22,904 bases of DNA from JAPXSY01 sp034003585 (GCA_034003585.1 JAVEYH010000054.1:1-22904); one strand, 5' to 3'. Shown: positions 12,330 to 20,926, counted from the stretch's first letter. Notes: generated by a model not told the origin, from the letters alone. Translations and numbers: made by a program.

Positions 12330-15299
12330 ATGAATGCGGAACAGCGGGGGATGTTGTGCGTGTGCGCGATTGCGGTCGGGACGGCGTGCGGGATGCCGCC
12401 GCGGCCCGCGGGCGTCACACCGCCGGGCGGCGCGCTGGAGGTGCCGGCCTGGCCGACGGCCGAGGGCGCGCCGCGGATTTACGAGCACAGCCGCGAGGCG
12501 GGACCGGATGAGACGCTCTTTCTGGTCGGCGCCAACCTGACGCGCGAGGTGGCGCTGTGGGGAACCCATCCGGATCATCCGGAGGGCAAGGCGCAGAGCC
12601 CCGCTGTCCAACTGGTGTCGGAGACCTCGCTGGCGCTGACCGTGCCGGAACGGGCGTTCGACGGCCCGCTGGTGCTGGCGGTCAAAAACGGGAAGGGATT
12701 TTCGGAGCCGATCGTGCTGAACGCGCCGCAGCCGTGGTGGACCTCACCCTCGGTCGCGGAGCCGGGTGCCTTGCTGCGCGTGTTCGGGCGCAATCTGGCG
12801 CGCCGCCCCGACCTTCGCCAGGCTTTTGTCTGGCTGGCGCCGGAGGGTGCGCGGGGCTCCTGGCTGGAGGTGACGGAAGCAGGGAAATACGCGCTGACGG
12901 TTCGCCTGCCGACCGGTCTCGCGCCGGGACGCCATGCGCTCTGGATCCATGCCGGACGCGGCGGGGATTGGGGCTGGGGCGGGCCCGTGGCAATCGAGGT
13001 GACGGCGCCGTCGCGGCCGCCCAAGCGGATCAGGCGGCTGCGCGCGCGGCAGGACGCGTTGTTGCCGATCCAGGCGGAGATGGACGCGCTGGCCGCCAAG
13101 GGGGGCGGCACGCTGCTCCTGCCAGCCGGAACATACGGGTTCCGGGGGACGCTGAAGATTCCGGCCGGCGTGACCTTGCGGGGCGCGGGACGGGAGGCCA
13201 CCACGCTCCAGCTCGCACCCGGCACCGCCGGGGATTTCGCGCGCTTCGCGGGCGAGGCCTGGGGCGCGGGGCCCGGCAGCGTGCATACCCCGGGGGATGA
13301 GATCACGTACGAGGTGACGATCCCGGAGTCGGGCCGGTGGCAGATCTGGCTGCGCTACGGCACCGAGATGTCGCCCTGGAAGATGCCGGGCGTCAGCGGG
13401 CATGCGACCCTCCGGTTCGGGGACGGCCGGCCCGTGACGCTTGAGAACCTGCCCAACACCGGCGGGTTCGGCGTGTTCAAGTGGTCCCGCTCCGCGGAGG
13501 CGGAGCTCAAGGCTGGCCGCCAGACGATGGTGTGGCGGAACATTCAGGGCAAGGGGATCACGCTGGACGCGTTTGTGCTGCGGCGGGAGCCGGCACCCGC
13601 GCCCGCGGACAAGCCGTGGCCGGCGAGTGGTCCGGGATGCGTGGTGATCCAGGCCGAGGCCTGCTCGCGGTTCCAGTGCCGCGAAGGCACGCTGCCGAAT
13701 TCCAACCGGGCCGCGGTCTGGCTGGCCGGGGACGGGGCGGCGGTCGAAAGCCTGACGGTGCTCGGGCAGCCACAGGTCAATCAGGGGATCGCGATCCGGG
13801 CGCCGGGCCAGACCGGGTGGGTGAGCGGCTGCCGCGTGCGGGATGTGCGCGTGGCGGACTGCGAGGGCAAGCAGGCGGAGAACTGCGGCATCTATCTGCG
13901 GCAGGTGCGGCACAGCCGGATCTGCGGCAACGAGCTGTGGGGACGCACGCCGCTCTTTCTTTCAGGGGTGCGCGATACGGTGTTCGCCTCGAACCGGCTG
14001 GTTTCGGTCACCCGTTACGGCGGGAATGCCGAGGCCGCGATCCTCGGGCGCACGGAACCCGTCGAGCGGTGCGTGATCGAGCGCAATACGGTCGCCTCGC
14101 CGACCGGGGCGGAGGCGGGCGGGCCGACCGCGCGCCGGCTGATCTGGCTCTCGACGGGGCACGGCTCGGTCACGTACAACTGGCTGGCCTGGAACGGGAC
14201 CGAGGCGGAGGGCGGCGCGGGTCAGGCGCGCTTCGGCGGCGTGGCGGGCACGGATCAGAATGTGGGGGAGATGATCCTGTTCGAGGCGAACCACCGCACA
14301 ATGTATTTCGGCCCGCTGGCCGGCGCGGACGCGCAGGGCGTGACGCTGCCGCTTACCTTGCCGCCCACGCCGGAGCCGCTGCTGGGCAGCGTCAAACGCG
14401 AGGCCCTGGCGGTTGACGCGGCGGGGCGCGAAACGCCGTTCTGGCCGCCGGACGCGGACGACGGCACGCCGGAGCCGCCGATCGGCGAATATTACGTCAC
14501 GGTGTTCGCGGGCGCAGGGCAGGGGCAGACACGGCGCGTGGTGTCGCGCGAAGGCGGCCGGCTGCGGCTCGACCGTCCGTGGCGGGTCGCGCCGCAGGCC
14601 GGTTCGGTCGTGGCGGTCGGCACCATGTTCTACCGTAACCTCGTGGTCGGGAACCGCACGGCGGACGGCATGACCGGCATCCAGCTCTGGATCTCGTGCG
14701 TGGAGAATGTGGTCGCGGGCAACACGGTCGCGCGCCAACGCAAGCCGGGGCTGTTTTTCTACGCCAACGGAAGCACGCTGGCCTCATCCATGCCGCGTAC
14801 CTGGAACCGCGGCATCTCTCCGCTCTTCTGGAATCTGGCCGAGGGAAACCGCACGGAGGAGTGCAGCGACGGCGCGCTGGTCACCAGCGGTGACGCGGCG
14901 AGCCTCCCGATCACTTTTCCGCGGGCGCTGGGCAATGTGCTGCGCCACAATTCGTTCATCCGCTCGCGGCAGAACGGGGTCATCGTGACCAGCCGCAAAC
15001 GGGGGGGCGGGGACGACTCGGCCTCGGTGGTCGGCACGGTGGTGGAGTTCAACGTGGTGCGCGACGCGCCGGTGGCCTACCGCGCGGCCGAGGGCAGTGA
15101 CGCCGTGGTGTTGCGCCGCAATCACGCTTACTCCTGGTATCCCGCACTCCACGCGCCGGAACCGCCGGTGGCATTCCGGATCGACAGCCCCGCCACGCGC
15201 TGTGCGCTGGAGGCGAATTCGGTGGAAGGCCGTTCGGGCGTGAAGGACGCGAGCGTGCGGGAGGTGGTGCGGGCCTGGGAGAGGGCCGCGGGCAAGTGA
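12330..15299 (+). CDS. Secreted right-handed beta-helix protein with inserted CBM-like domain
   Basis: About 989 residues from ATG 12330 (a GTG directly before it is also possible; AGGGGG precedes both). The N-terminus has a hydrophobic segment ending GTAC-G at residues 18-22, a possible but imperfect lipobox. Residues 50-230 look like two IPT/TIG-type Ig folds. Residues about 247-300 are a Pectate_lyase_3-type start (IQAEMDALAAKGGGTLLLPA, then GVTLRGAG). Residues about 305-420 form a carbohydrate-binding-module-like insertion (GDEITYEVTIPESGRWQIWL; LKAGRQTMVWRNIQGKG). The rest is a beta-helix of Asn-rich coils (NCGIYLRQVRHSRICGNELW; RNLVVGNRTADGMTGIQLW). A polysaccharide lyase or glycan-binding role is likely; the catalytic residues are not identified. 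It converges on mfd with a 25-base gap. Confidence 0.85.
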   Translation: MNAEQRGMLCVCAIAVGTACGMPPRPAGVTPPGGALEVPAWPTAEGAPRIYEHSREAGPDETLFLVGANLTREVALWGTHPDHPEGKAQSPAVQLVSETSLALTVPERAFDGPLVLAVKNGKGFSEPIVLNAPQPWWTSPSVAEPGALLRVFGRNLARRPDLRQAFVWLAPEGARGSWLEVTEAGKYALTVRLPTGLAPGRHALWIHAGRGGDWGWGGPVAIEVTAPSRPPKRIRRLRARQDALLPIQAEMDALAAKGGGTLLLPAGTYGFRGTLKIPAGVTLRGAGREATTLQLAPGTAGDFARFAGEAWGAGPGSVHTPGDEITYEVTIPESGRWQIWLRYGTEMSPWKMPGVSGHATLRFGDGRPVTLENLPNTGGFGVFKWSRSAEAELKAGRQTMVWRNIQGKGITLDAFVLRREPAPAPADKPWPASGPGCVVIQAEACSRFQCREGTLPNSNRAAVWLAGDGAAVESLTVLGQPQVNQGIAIRAPGQTGWVSGCRVRDVRVADCEGKQAENCGIYLRQVRHSRICGNELWGRTPLFLSGVRDTVFASNRLVSVTRYGGNAEAAILGRTEPVERCVIERNTVASPTGAEAGGPTARRLIWLSTGHGSVTYNWLAWNGTEAEGGAGQARFGGVAGTDQNVGEMILFEANHRTMYFGPLAGADAQGVTLPLTLPPTPEPLLGSVKREALAVDAAGRETPFWPPDADDGTPEPPIGEYYVTVFAGAGQGQTRRVVSREGGRLRLDRPWRVAPQAGSVVAVGTMFYRNLVVGNRTADGMTGIQLWISCVENVVAGNTVARQRKPGLFFYANGSTLASSMPRTWNRGISPLFWNLAEGNRTEECSDGALVTSGDAASLPITFPRALGNVLRHNSFIRSRQNGVIVTSRKRGGGDDSASVVGTVVEFNVVRDAPVAYRAAEGSDAVVLRRNHAYSWYPALHAPEPPVAFRIDSPATRCALEANSVEGRSGVKDASVREVVRAWERAAGK

Positions 15300-15316
15300 G
15301 CGGCGGTCCGCGCCGC
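15300..15316. terminator. Hairpin between convergent genes
   Basis: GCGGCG and CGCCGC form a perfect 6-base stem with a 5-base loop, directly after the beta-helix stop and 9 bases past the mfd stop on the other strand. It could serve both genes. There is no T-run on either side, so it is not a textbook intrinsic terminator. Confidence 0.4.
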
Positions 15317-15324
15317 AGGACGCG

Positions 15325-18300
15325 TCAGAGGGCACGCAGCGTCTGGAACAGCGCATCGAGACGCGCGTCGGGCCGGTTCCCCTTGAGCAGCGGGAGGCGG
15401 TGCCGGATCAGCAGCGGCGAGCGCTCGCGCGGCCGGAACAGGTAGATCCGGCCCTCGCGCGTCTCGATGCGGCCGATCCGCTTTCGCGCCGCCAGGATGC
15501 GTAGCTCCGCCAGCCGCAGCAGGCGGATGACCGCATCGGGCGCCCGGCCGTAGCGGTCCGCCAGCTCGTCGCGCAGCGCGCGGAGCTCTTTTTCGCTAAC
15601 CGCCTCCGCGAGGCGCCGGTGGAGGATCATGCGGTGCGCCTCATCTTCCACATACGCGTACGGCAGGCAGGCCGAGGTTTCGGCGCGCGGCGCGCCGGGC
15701 GAGAGGTCGAGGAAGTCGAGCGCGAGCTCCACATCCACCAGCAGGGGCGGGGCCTCGCCCTTCAGGCGCGCGATCGTGCGGCGCAGCAACTGGCAGTACA
15801 GGCCGAAGCCGATGGCCGCGATATGGCCGCTCTGCGCGGCACCCAGCAGATTCCCCGCGCCGCGGATCTCCAGGTCGCGCAGCGCGAGGTGGAAGCCCGC
15901 GCCCAGCCCGCTGTGCTTCCGGAGCGCGGCGATGCGCTGCCGCGCGTCCTCGTCCACATGGCCGTGCTCGGGCAGCAGCAGCCAGGCGAAGCCCTTTTGG
16001 GAGGAGCGGCCCACCCGGCCGCGGAGCTGGTAGAGGTCGGCGATGCCGAACCGGTCGGCGCGGTGCACCAGGATCGTGTTGGCGCGCGGGATGTCGAGGC
16101 CGCTCTCCACCAGCGTGGTGCACAGCAGCACGTCGATTCCGCCGGTCTCGAAATCCCGCATGACGCGGGCCAGCGCGGCGGCGGGCATCTGGCCGTGCGC
16201 CACCGCGATCCGCGCTTCGGGCACCAGCCGCTCCAGCCGCTGCCGCATGAGCCCGATGGTGACCACGCGGTTGTAGAGGAGATACACCTGGCCCCGGCGG
16301 TGCAGTTCCTGGCGGATCGCGTTGCGGATCACGTCGTCGGAGTCGCGCGCCACCTTGGTCTCCACGGCCACGCGTTCGCGCGGCGGGGTCTGCAGCAGGC
16401 TCATGTCGCGCGCGCCGGTCATGCTCAGGTAGAGCGTGCGCGGGATGGGCGTGGCCGAGAGCGTGAGCACGTCCACGACCTGCCGGACCTGCTTCAGTTT
16501 TTCCTTGTGCGACACGCCGAAGCGCTGTTCCTCGTCGATGATCAGCAGGCCGAGGTTCTGGAAGGCGACGTTTTCGGACAGCAGGGAATGCGTGCCGATC
16601 AGGATGTCCACGCGGCCGTGGCGGGTCTCATTGAGGAGGCGCCGCCGTTTGGCGTGCGAGTGGAAACGGCTCACCACCCCGATCTTCACGGGGTAGGCGG
16701 CCATGCGGTCGGAGAAGGTTTCGTAGTGCTGTTCGGCGAGCACCGTGGTGGGGACCAGCACCGCCACCTGGCGGCCGTTCATCACCGCGAGAAACGCGGC
16801 CCGCATCGCGACTTCGGTTTTGCCGTACCCGGCGTCGCCGCAGATGAGGCGGTCCATGGGGCGCGGCGCGGCCATGTCGCGTTTGACCTCGGCGATCACG
16901 CGTTCCTGGTCGGGGGTCTCCTGATACGGGAACGCGGCCTCGAATTCGCTCATCCACTGCGGTTCGGGGTTGAAGGCGAGGCCATCGACGACCTGCCGCC
17001 GCGCCTGGGTGTCCAGCAGGGACGCGGCCAGATCCGCGACCGCGCGCTCGGCGTCGGCCTTTTCGCGCGTCCAGCGGCGTCCGCCCAGCCGGTGGAGCGT
17101 GGTCTTGTGCCCCGCCACGCCCACGTACCGGCTGAGCAGGTGCGCGTGCGAAACCGGTACGTGCAGCTTGGCGCCCTCCGCGTATTCGATCGTGAACACC
17201 TCGGAGCGGGAGCCGTCGAGCTCCACCTCGGTCGAGCCGAGAAAGCGCCCGATGCCGTGATCGACATGCACCACCAGATCGCCCGGTTCGAGATCCGCCG
17301 CATTTTCCACGCGTCCGCCGCGGGCGGCGGCCTCGGGCGCGCGCCGGCTGCGCACGGGGTTGCGCGCGGCGTACAGGTCGGGTTGCGCGGCGACGGTGAG
17401 GCCGGGCAGGGTGAATCCGCCGGAGAGCGGGGCGCGGCGCACTTCGACGCGCGTGCCGGGGTCGAGCTCCCGGGTCAGCAGTTCGCAGGCGCCGGGCGTG
17501 TCGGCATAGAGGAGCACGGTGTGGCCCGCGTCCGCGGCGCGCGCGAGTTCCGCGAGCAGCCGCTGCCGCACGCCCGCGAGCAGCTCCGGGTGATGGGCGT
17601 TTTCGGCGCCCCAGCCGGCGAGACCGGGCAGCGCGGCGACCGCGAAATCCAGCGTCGGCGTCCGCGCGGGCGGCGGGTCGCCCGCAAAGAGCTGCAGCCA
17701 CGGCTCGCGCGCGCCGACCCGCGCGGCGAGCGCGTCCCAGGCGGCGGGGGCGCGGTTCCCGGTCCGGGCGTGCCCGTCGGCGCGGGGGGAGGGGGCGTCC
17801 GCGCCCGCGCGGATGAGGTCATGGTCCAGCCACAGCACGGAGGCGTGGGGCGGCAGCAGCGCTTCGAGGCGCAGCGTCGCCAGGCCGGTCTCGGCGCAGG
17901 GCGGTAGCCAGGCCTCCTGGCCCCGTCCGACCGAACACTGGGTGGCGGGGTCGAAGGTGCGGAGGGATTCCAACTCATCGCCGAAGAACTCCGCGCGCCA
18001 CGGCGCGGGCGCGGCCGGCGGCCAGATGTCCAGCAGGCCGCCGCGCACGGCGAGCTGGCCCGGAGTCTCCACATCCGTGACGCGCGCGTATCCGCTCTCC
18101 ACCCGCCGCGCCACCAGATCCTCAAAGGGGTAGCGCCCTCCGACGCGCAGATGTACGGAGGCCGCGGCGAGGGCCTCCGGATCCGGCACGGGATGCAGCA
18201 GCGCGGCCAGGGAAGTCACGATCACGGTCGGCGCGTCGCCGTGTCCCGCGCGCGGGTCGCGTCCTGTTTGGAGGGCGCGGACCACCCGCATCCGGCTGCC

Positions 18301-18573
18301 CGCGGCTTCGGGGTCATCCTCCTGCAGGGAGGGAAAGAGCAGGGGGGCGGTGCCGCTGTCCCGGCCGAGTGCGCAGAGGTCGCCGTACACGCGATCGAGC
18401 TCGGCCGGCCCCGGGGTCACGGCCAGGGTGAGGCGCGCGGGCGCGGCGCGCGCGAGGAGAGCGGCGGTGAGCGCGGCGCTCGCGCCGGGCAGGGCGGGCA
18501 CGGCAGCGCACGCCGGTTGTTCCGGCAGGCGCGGCGCCAGCAGTTCGGCAAAGCGGTGTGACAGCGAGACCAC
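15325..18573 (-). CDS. mfd: Transcription-repair coupling factor Mfd
   Basis: A 1082-residue DNA translocase that displaces stalled RNA polymerase and recruits UvrA. Residues 1-330 carry the UvrB-like region (LLFPSLQEDD; GQLAVRGGLLDIWPP, 172-186). The RNA-polymerase interaction domain starts at LEPGDLVVHVDHGIGRFLG (428-446). The RecG-like helicase has Walker A GDAGYGKTEVAMRAAF (579-594), LVPTTVLAEQH (606-616), DEEQRFGV (680-687) and SATPIPRTLYLS (706-717). The C-terminal TRCF domain covers about 950-1050. Length is close to the usual 1100-1150, slightly short in the N-terminal module. The start is GTG with no Shine-Dalgarno; a TATACT box ends 10 bases before it, so the message may be almost leaderless. 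A long open frame on the opposite strand is an artefact of GC-rich coding. Confidence 0.95.
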   Translation of the reverse strand: MVSLSHRFAELLAPRLPEQPACAAVPALPGASAALTAALLARAAPARLTLAVTPGPAELDRVYGDLCALGRDSGTAPLLFPSLQEDDPEAAGSRMRVVRALQTGRDPRAGHGDAPTVIVTSLAALLHPVPDPEALAAASVHLRVGGRYPFEDLVARRVESGYARVTDVETPGQLAVRGGLLDIWPPAAPAPWRAEFFGDELESLRTFDPATQCSVGRGQEAWLPPCAETGLATLRLEALLPPHASVLWLDHDLIRAGADAPSPRADGHARTGNRAPAAWDALAARVGAREPWLQLFAGDPPPARTPTLDFAVAALPGLAGWGAENAHHPELLAGVRQRLLAELARAADAGHTVLLYADTPGACELLTRELDPGTRVEVRRAPLSGGFTLPGLTVAAQPDLYAARNPVRSRRAPEAAARGGRVENAADLEPGDLVVHVDHGIGRFLGSTEVELDGSRSEVFTIEYAEGAKLHVPVSHAHLLSRYVGVAGHKTTLHRLGGRRWTREKADAERAVADLAASLLDTQARRQVVDGLAFNPEPQWMSEFEAAFPYQETPDQERVIAEVKRDMAAPRPMDRLICGDAGYGKTEVAMRAAFLAVMNGRQVAVLVPTTVLAEQHYETFSDRMAAYPVKIGVVSRFHSHAKRRRLLNETRHGRVDILIGTHSLLSENVAFQNLGLLIIDEEQRFGVSHKEKLKQVRQVVDVLTLSATPIPRTLYLSMTGARDMSLLQTPPRERVAVETKVARDSDDVIRNAIRQELHRRGQVYLLYNRVVTIGLMRQRLERLVPEARIAVAHGQMPAAALARVMRDFETGGIDVLLCTTLVESGLDIPRANTILVHRADRFGIADLYQLRGRVGRSSQKGFAWLLLPEHGHVDEDARQRIAALRKHSGLGAGFHLALRDLEIRGAGNLLGAAQSGHIAAIGFGLYCQLLRRTIARLKGEAPPLLVDVELALDFLDLSPGAPRAETSACLPYAYVEDEAHRMILHRRLAEAVSEKELRALRDELADRYGRAPDAVIRLLRLAELRILAARKRIGRIETREGRIYLFRPRERSPLLIRHRLPLLKGNRPDARLDALFQTLRAL

Positions 18574-18583
18574 AACAGCGGCG

Positions 18584-18592
18584 AGTATAGCA
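18584..18592 (-). promoter_or_regulatory. Extended -10 promoter of mfd
   Basis: Minus strand reads TGC followed by TATACT (18589-18584), an extended -10 with five of six consensus bases. It ends 10 bases upstream of the GTG start. No -35 is visible because a polypyrimidine tract occupies that place. Confidence 0.5.
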
Positions 18593-18606
18593 CAAACGCC
18601 GTGCGC

Positions 18607-18665
18607 GGGGAGAGGAGGGAGAGGGGAAAGGAGAAAGGAAGAAGGGAGAAGGAAGAAGGGAGAAG
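18607..18665 (+). repeat. 59-base purine tract with 14-base tandem repeat
   Basis: Every base from 18607 to 18665 is A or G. The end contains two perfect tandem copies of GGAAGAAGGGAGAA (18637-18650 and 18651-18664). It lies immediately upstream of the mfd -10 box. Purine runs of this kind can adopt triplex structures; any role is inference. Confidence 0.7.
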
Positions 18666-18773
18666 TGTCCTGTCCTGATATAGATTGACACTTGTCTTTA
18701 AGGAGAGAAGTGCGATGCGGACACGCATCCGGACGCGAGGATAGAGCGTTTTCGCAAAAGGTGTGCCGTTCCG

Positions 18774-18827
18774 GGTAGGGACGCCTCCCCGAGGCGTCCG
18801 CGGACGGTTCGGGGAACCGTCCCTACC
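18774..18827. repeat. 54-base near-palindrome made of two hairpins
   Basis: Hairpin 1 is GGACGCCTC-CCC-GAGGCGTCC (18779-18799) and hairpin 2 is GGACGGTTC-GGG-GAACCGTCC (18802-18822). Both have perfect 9-base stems and 3-base loops that are complementary to each other. GGTAGGGACG (18774-18783) and CGTCCCTACC (18818-18827) enclose the pair, so the entire element is almost its own reverse complement. It resembles bacterial REP/BIME-type dispersed palindromes. Confidence 0.75.
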
Positions 18828-18869
18828 GGCAATCGGACCCCGGCCACAAAATAACGTAAACCGATCTGT

Positions 18870-19062
18870 CTCTGCGCCGCGCTGATCACGGACTTCTGGT
18901 CGCGGAAGATCGTGGGCATCCACATCGGCGACAGCCTTGAGGCGGAGGGTTGTCTGACGATTCCGATTCCGATGCCGACCCCGACGCTTCCTGTGGAGAC
19001 GGCGGACGAACGGGACGAGTTGAAGCGGTTGAGACAGCGTGTCCGGAAGAGAGATTCTTCTT
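18870..19062 (+). mobile_element. Fragments of an IS3-type transposase
   Basis: Plus-strand reading gives LITDFWSRKIVGIHIGDSLE plus AEGC (about 18882-18953), which matches the integrase-core region of IS3-family OrfB proteins (LSLITDxxSRKIVGxxxxDSLE). Further on, ETADERDELKRLRQRVRKRD (about 18996-19055) resembles the end of OrfA (ERDELKRLRxEN...). The two scraps share a frame, but the order is reversed relative to an intact element (orfA normally precedes orfB), and a CCGATG-type repeat lies between them. No terminal inverted repeats were found. This is an old remnant, not an active IS. It fills the space before the trmB stop. Confidence 0.5.
18955..18987. repeat. Dispersed CCGATG-type repeat, copy 2
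   Basis: Thirty-three bases that match 12186-12218 with two mismatches, same orientation. It lies between the two transposase scraps. Confidence 0.6.
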
Positions 19063-19083
19063 TGCCCGCGTTATACCGGAGGG

Positions 19084-19803
19084 CTACATGTGGAGCGCTT
19101 GCTTCCGTCCGGCTTGCGGCTCCATGTTCGGGTCGAGCGTGAGGGGCGGGAGGCCGGGCTCATCGGCGGGCAGCGTGCGGTAGGCGCACGCGCCGATCGG
19201 CAGGCCCTGACTGCGGAAGAGGCGCTCGAAATCGGTCTGCTCCTCGTCGGTGCGCGTCATGGCGGGGATCTCGGCGAAGCGGGAGTCGGCCGCGAACCGC
19301 GCGCGGATCTCGGTAAAATAATCGGGATGGTCCGTGGCGATCTGGATGGCGCCGCCGATCTCCAGGCGCGCCCAGAGCGCGTCGAGAAAGAGCGGCGAGA
19401 AGAGGCGGCGCTCGTGGTGGCGGCGTTTGGGCCAGGGATCGGGAAAAAAGACGTAGACCGTGCGGACGCCGTGGCGCGGCAGCAGATAGTGGAAGGTGTA
19501 GAAGGCCTCGAGCCGCAGGATGCGGAGGTTATCGAGACCGAGGCGGATCGCCTTTTTGTCGAGTTTGCGGACACGGCCCAACAGGCGTTCGATCCCGAGG
19601 TAGTCGGTGCCGGGGTTACGGGCCGCGCGGGCCGCCAGAAAACGTCCGTTGCCGCAGCCGATCTCGATTTCCAGCGGGCGCGCGGCATCGCTGGACAGGG
19701 TGTCTGGCGGAAACGGCCGGGTGGGGTCGGACACCGGAATCACGCGCGTGCGCGGTGCGGCGGGGGCGGGCGTCGGCGTGTCGGGTACGGCATCCATCGG
19801 CAT
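19084..19803 (-). CDS. trmB: tRNA (guanine-46-N7)-methyltransferase
   Basis: A 239-residue enzyme that methylates G46 of the tRNA variable loop using AdoMet. The AdoMet site is PLEIEIGCGNGRFLAARA (about 43-60), followed by YLGIERLLGRVRKLDKKA. The family signature FFPDPWPKRRHHERRL lies at about 118-133, then QIATDHPDYF and the late TDFERLF. The start is chosen at MPMDAV (19803), 14 bases after the permease stop; another Met two codons on is possible, and a start at 19875 would overlap the permease gene. The proline-rich first 30 residues are not conserved in the family. It is cotranscribed with the lptG-like gene. Confidence 0.92.
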   Translation of the reverse strand: MPMDAVPDTPTPAPAAPRTRVIPVSDPTRPFPPDTLSSDAARPLEIEIGCGNGRFLAARAARNPGTDYLGIERLLGRVRKLDKKAIRLGLDNLRILRLEAFYTFHYLLPRHGVRTVYVFFPDPWPKRRHHERRLFSPLFLDALWARLEIGGAIQIATDHPDYFTEIRARFAADSRFAEIPAMTRTDEEQTDFERLFRSQGLPIGACAYRTLPADEPGLPPLTLDPNMEPQAGRKQALHM

Positions 19804-19817
19804 ACGGGTCCGGTTCT

Positions 19818-20915
19818 TCAGCGCTGGCGGTGGAAGAGGATCAGGCCCGCGGCGAGGAACACCGCGTTGGCGCACCAGGCCGCCGGGATCACGGGCATCA
19901 GCCCGTTCTTGGCGAGCACCATGCAGCCGTTGGCCACGACATAGAAACCGAAGAAGAGGGCGACCGCGAGGAGGACGCCTTTGAAAACGCTCTGGCGTCC
20001 GGAGGCCACGCCGGCGGGGATCGCGAACAGCGTGATGATGAGGCAGGAGAACGGCGCGGCCAGGCGGGCGTGGACATCAAACGTTTTCGCGGCGGCCTCT
20101 TCCCTTTCGAGATATGGGTGGTTCCGGAGGTAGTGCAGCATGTCGCGCACCGAGTAGAACTCCCAGCTTTTGTTCATCAGCAGGAAATCGCGGGGCGACT
20201 CGTTCAGGTCCGGCATGGCGCGGATCACCAGGTCGGCCAGTTGGGGCGTGGGGTTTTCGATCGGGTTGTTCAGCTCGTCGAAATACTGGTACTGGGGATA
20301 GAAGAGCCACCAGAGCCCGTCGAGATACTCGGCGGAGCGGCAGGTGATGTCGAGCTGCCGGCTGCCGTCCGGCCGGTCGAACGAGATGCGGACCCCCTCG
20401 ATCCGGTTCGGCCGGTCGGAGCGCATCCGGTTGATGCGCCAGACGCGGCCGGCCTGCTGGTTGTAATAGGGGAGATTCAGGATCTCCGTGTCGGCCAGGG
20501 GTTGGAACCGGTTTTCCCGCATGGCGCGCGCCTGCTCCGCGGCGTGCGGCGCGTAAAACTCGTTGATCGCGGCGACGGCGAGCGCCATGAGGCCCGCGAC
20601 CACGAGCAGGGGCCGCACGATGGCCGTGAAGCCGATGCCGTTGGCGCGCATGGCGGTGATCTCACTGTGGCGGCAGAAGTTCCACATCGTGTAGAGCGTG
20701 CCCAGCAGCAGCGCGGCGGGGAAGAGCCATTCGAGGTAGGGCGAGATGTACCCCGCGAAAAACGCGGCGATCTCGCGGAAGGGCGGGCGGGCCTCCATCA
20801 GCCGGTTGAAGGAGTCGAAGAGCTCGAACAGGACGTAGATGCCGAGGAAGCCGGTCAGGCAGTAAAAAAGCGGCACCAGGAACTCGCGCAGGACATATCG
20901 GGACAGGATTCGCAT
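19818..20915 (-). CDS. lptG: LptF/LptG-family permease (LPS export)
   Basis: A 365-residue inner-membrane protein of the YjgP/YjgQ family that, with LptB and LptC, extracts lipopolysaccharide from the inner membrane. It starts MRILSRYVLREFLVPLFYCL, the conserved N-terminus. There are three membrane segments in residues 10-120 with the conserved cytoplasmic stretch RHSEITAMRANGIGF (81-95), a periplasmic beta-rich domain at 120-280, and three C-terminal membrane segments at about 285-360. Assignment to G rather than F is by resemblance and not certain. Its presence implies an outer membrane with LPS. There is no Shine-Dalgarno; TATACT ends 11 bases upstream of the ATG. Confidence 0.88.
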   Translation of the reverse strand: MRILSRYVLREFLVPLFYCLTGFLGIYVLFELFDSFNRLMEARPPFREIAAFFAGYISPYLEWLFPAALLLGTLYTMWNFCRHSEITAMRANGIGFTAIVRPLLVVAGLMALAVAAINEFYAPHAAEQARAMRENRFQPLADTEILNLPYYNQQAGRVWRINRMRSDRPNRIEGVRISFDRPDGSRQLDITCRSAEYLDGLWWLFYPQYQYFDELNNPIENPTPQLADLVIRAMPDLNESPRDFLLMNKSWEFYSVRDMLHYLRNHPYLEREEAAAKTFDVHARLAAPFSCLIITLFAIPAGVASGRQSVFKGVLLAVALFFGFYVVANGCMVLAKNGLMPVIPAAWCANAVFLAAGLILFHRQR

Positions 20916-20926
20916 AGACGCCAGTC

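Noticed and set aside
15619..17907. A 762-codon plus-strand frame
   Set aside because: It is entirely antisense to mfd and has the composition expected of a shadow.
18574..19083. CRISPR-like array
   Set aside because: The repeats here are palindromic or tandem, with no regular spacer-repeat alternation and no cas genes nearby.
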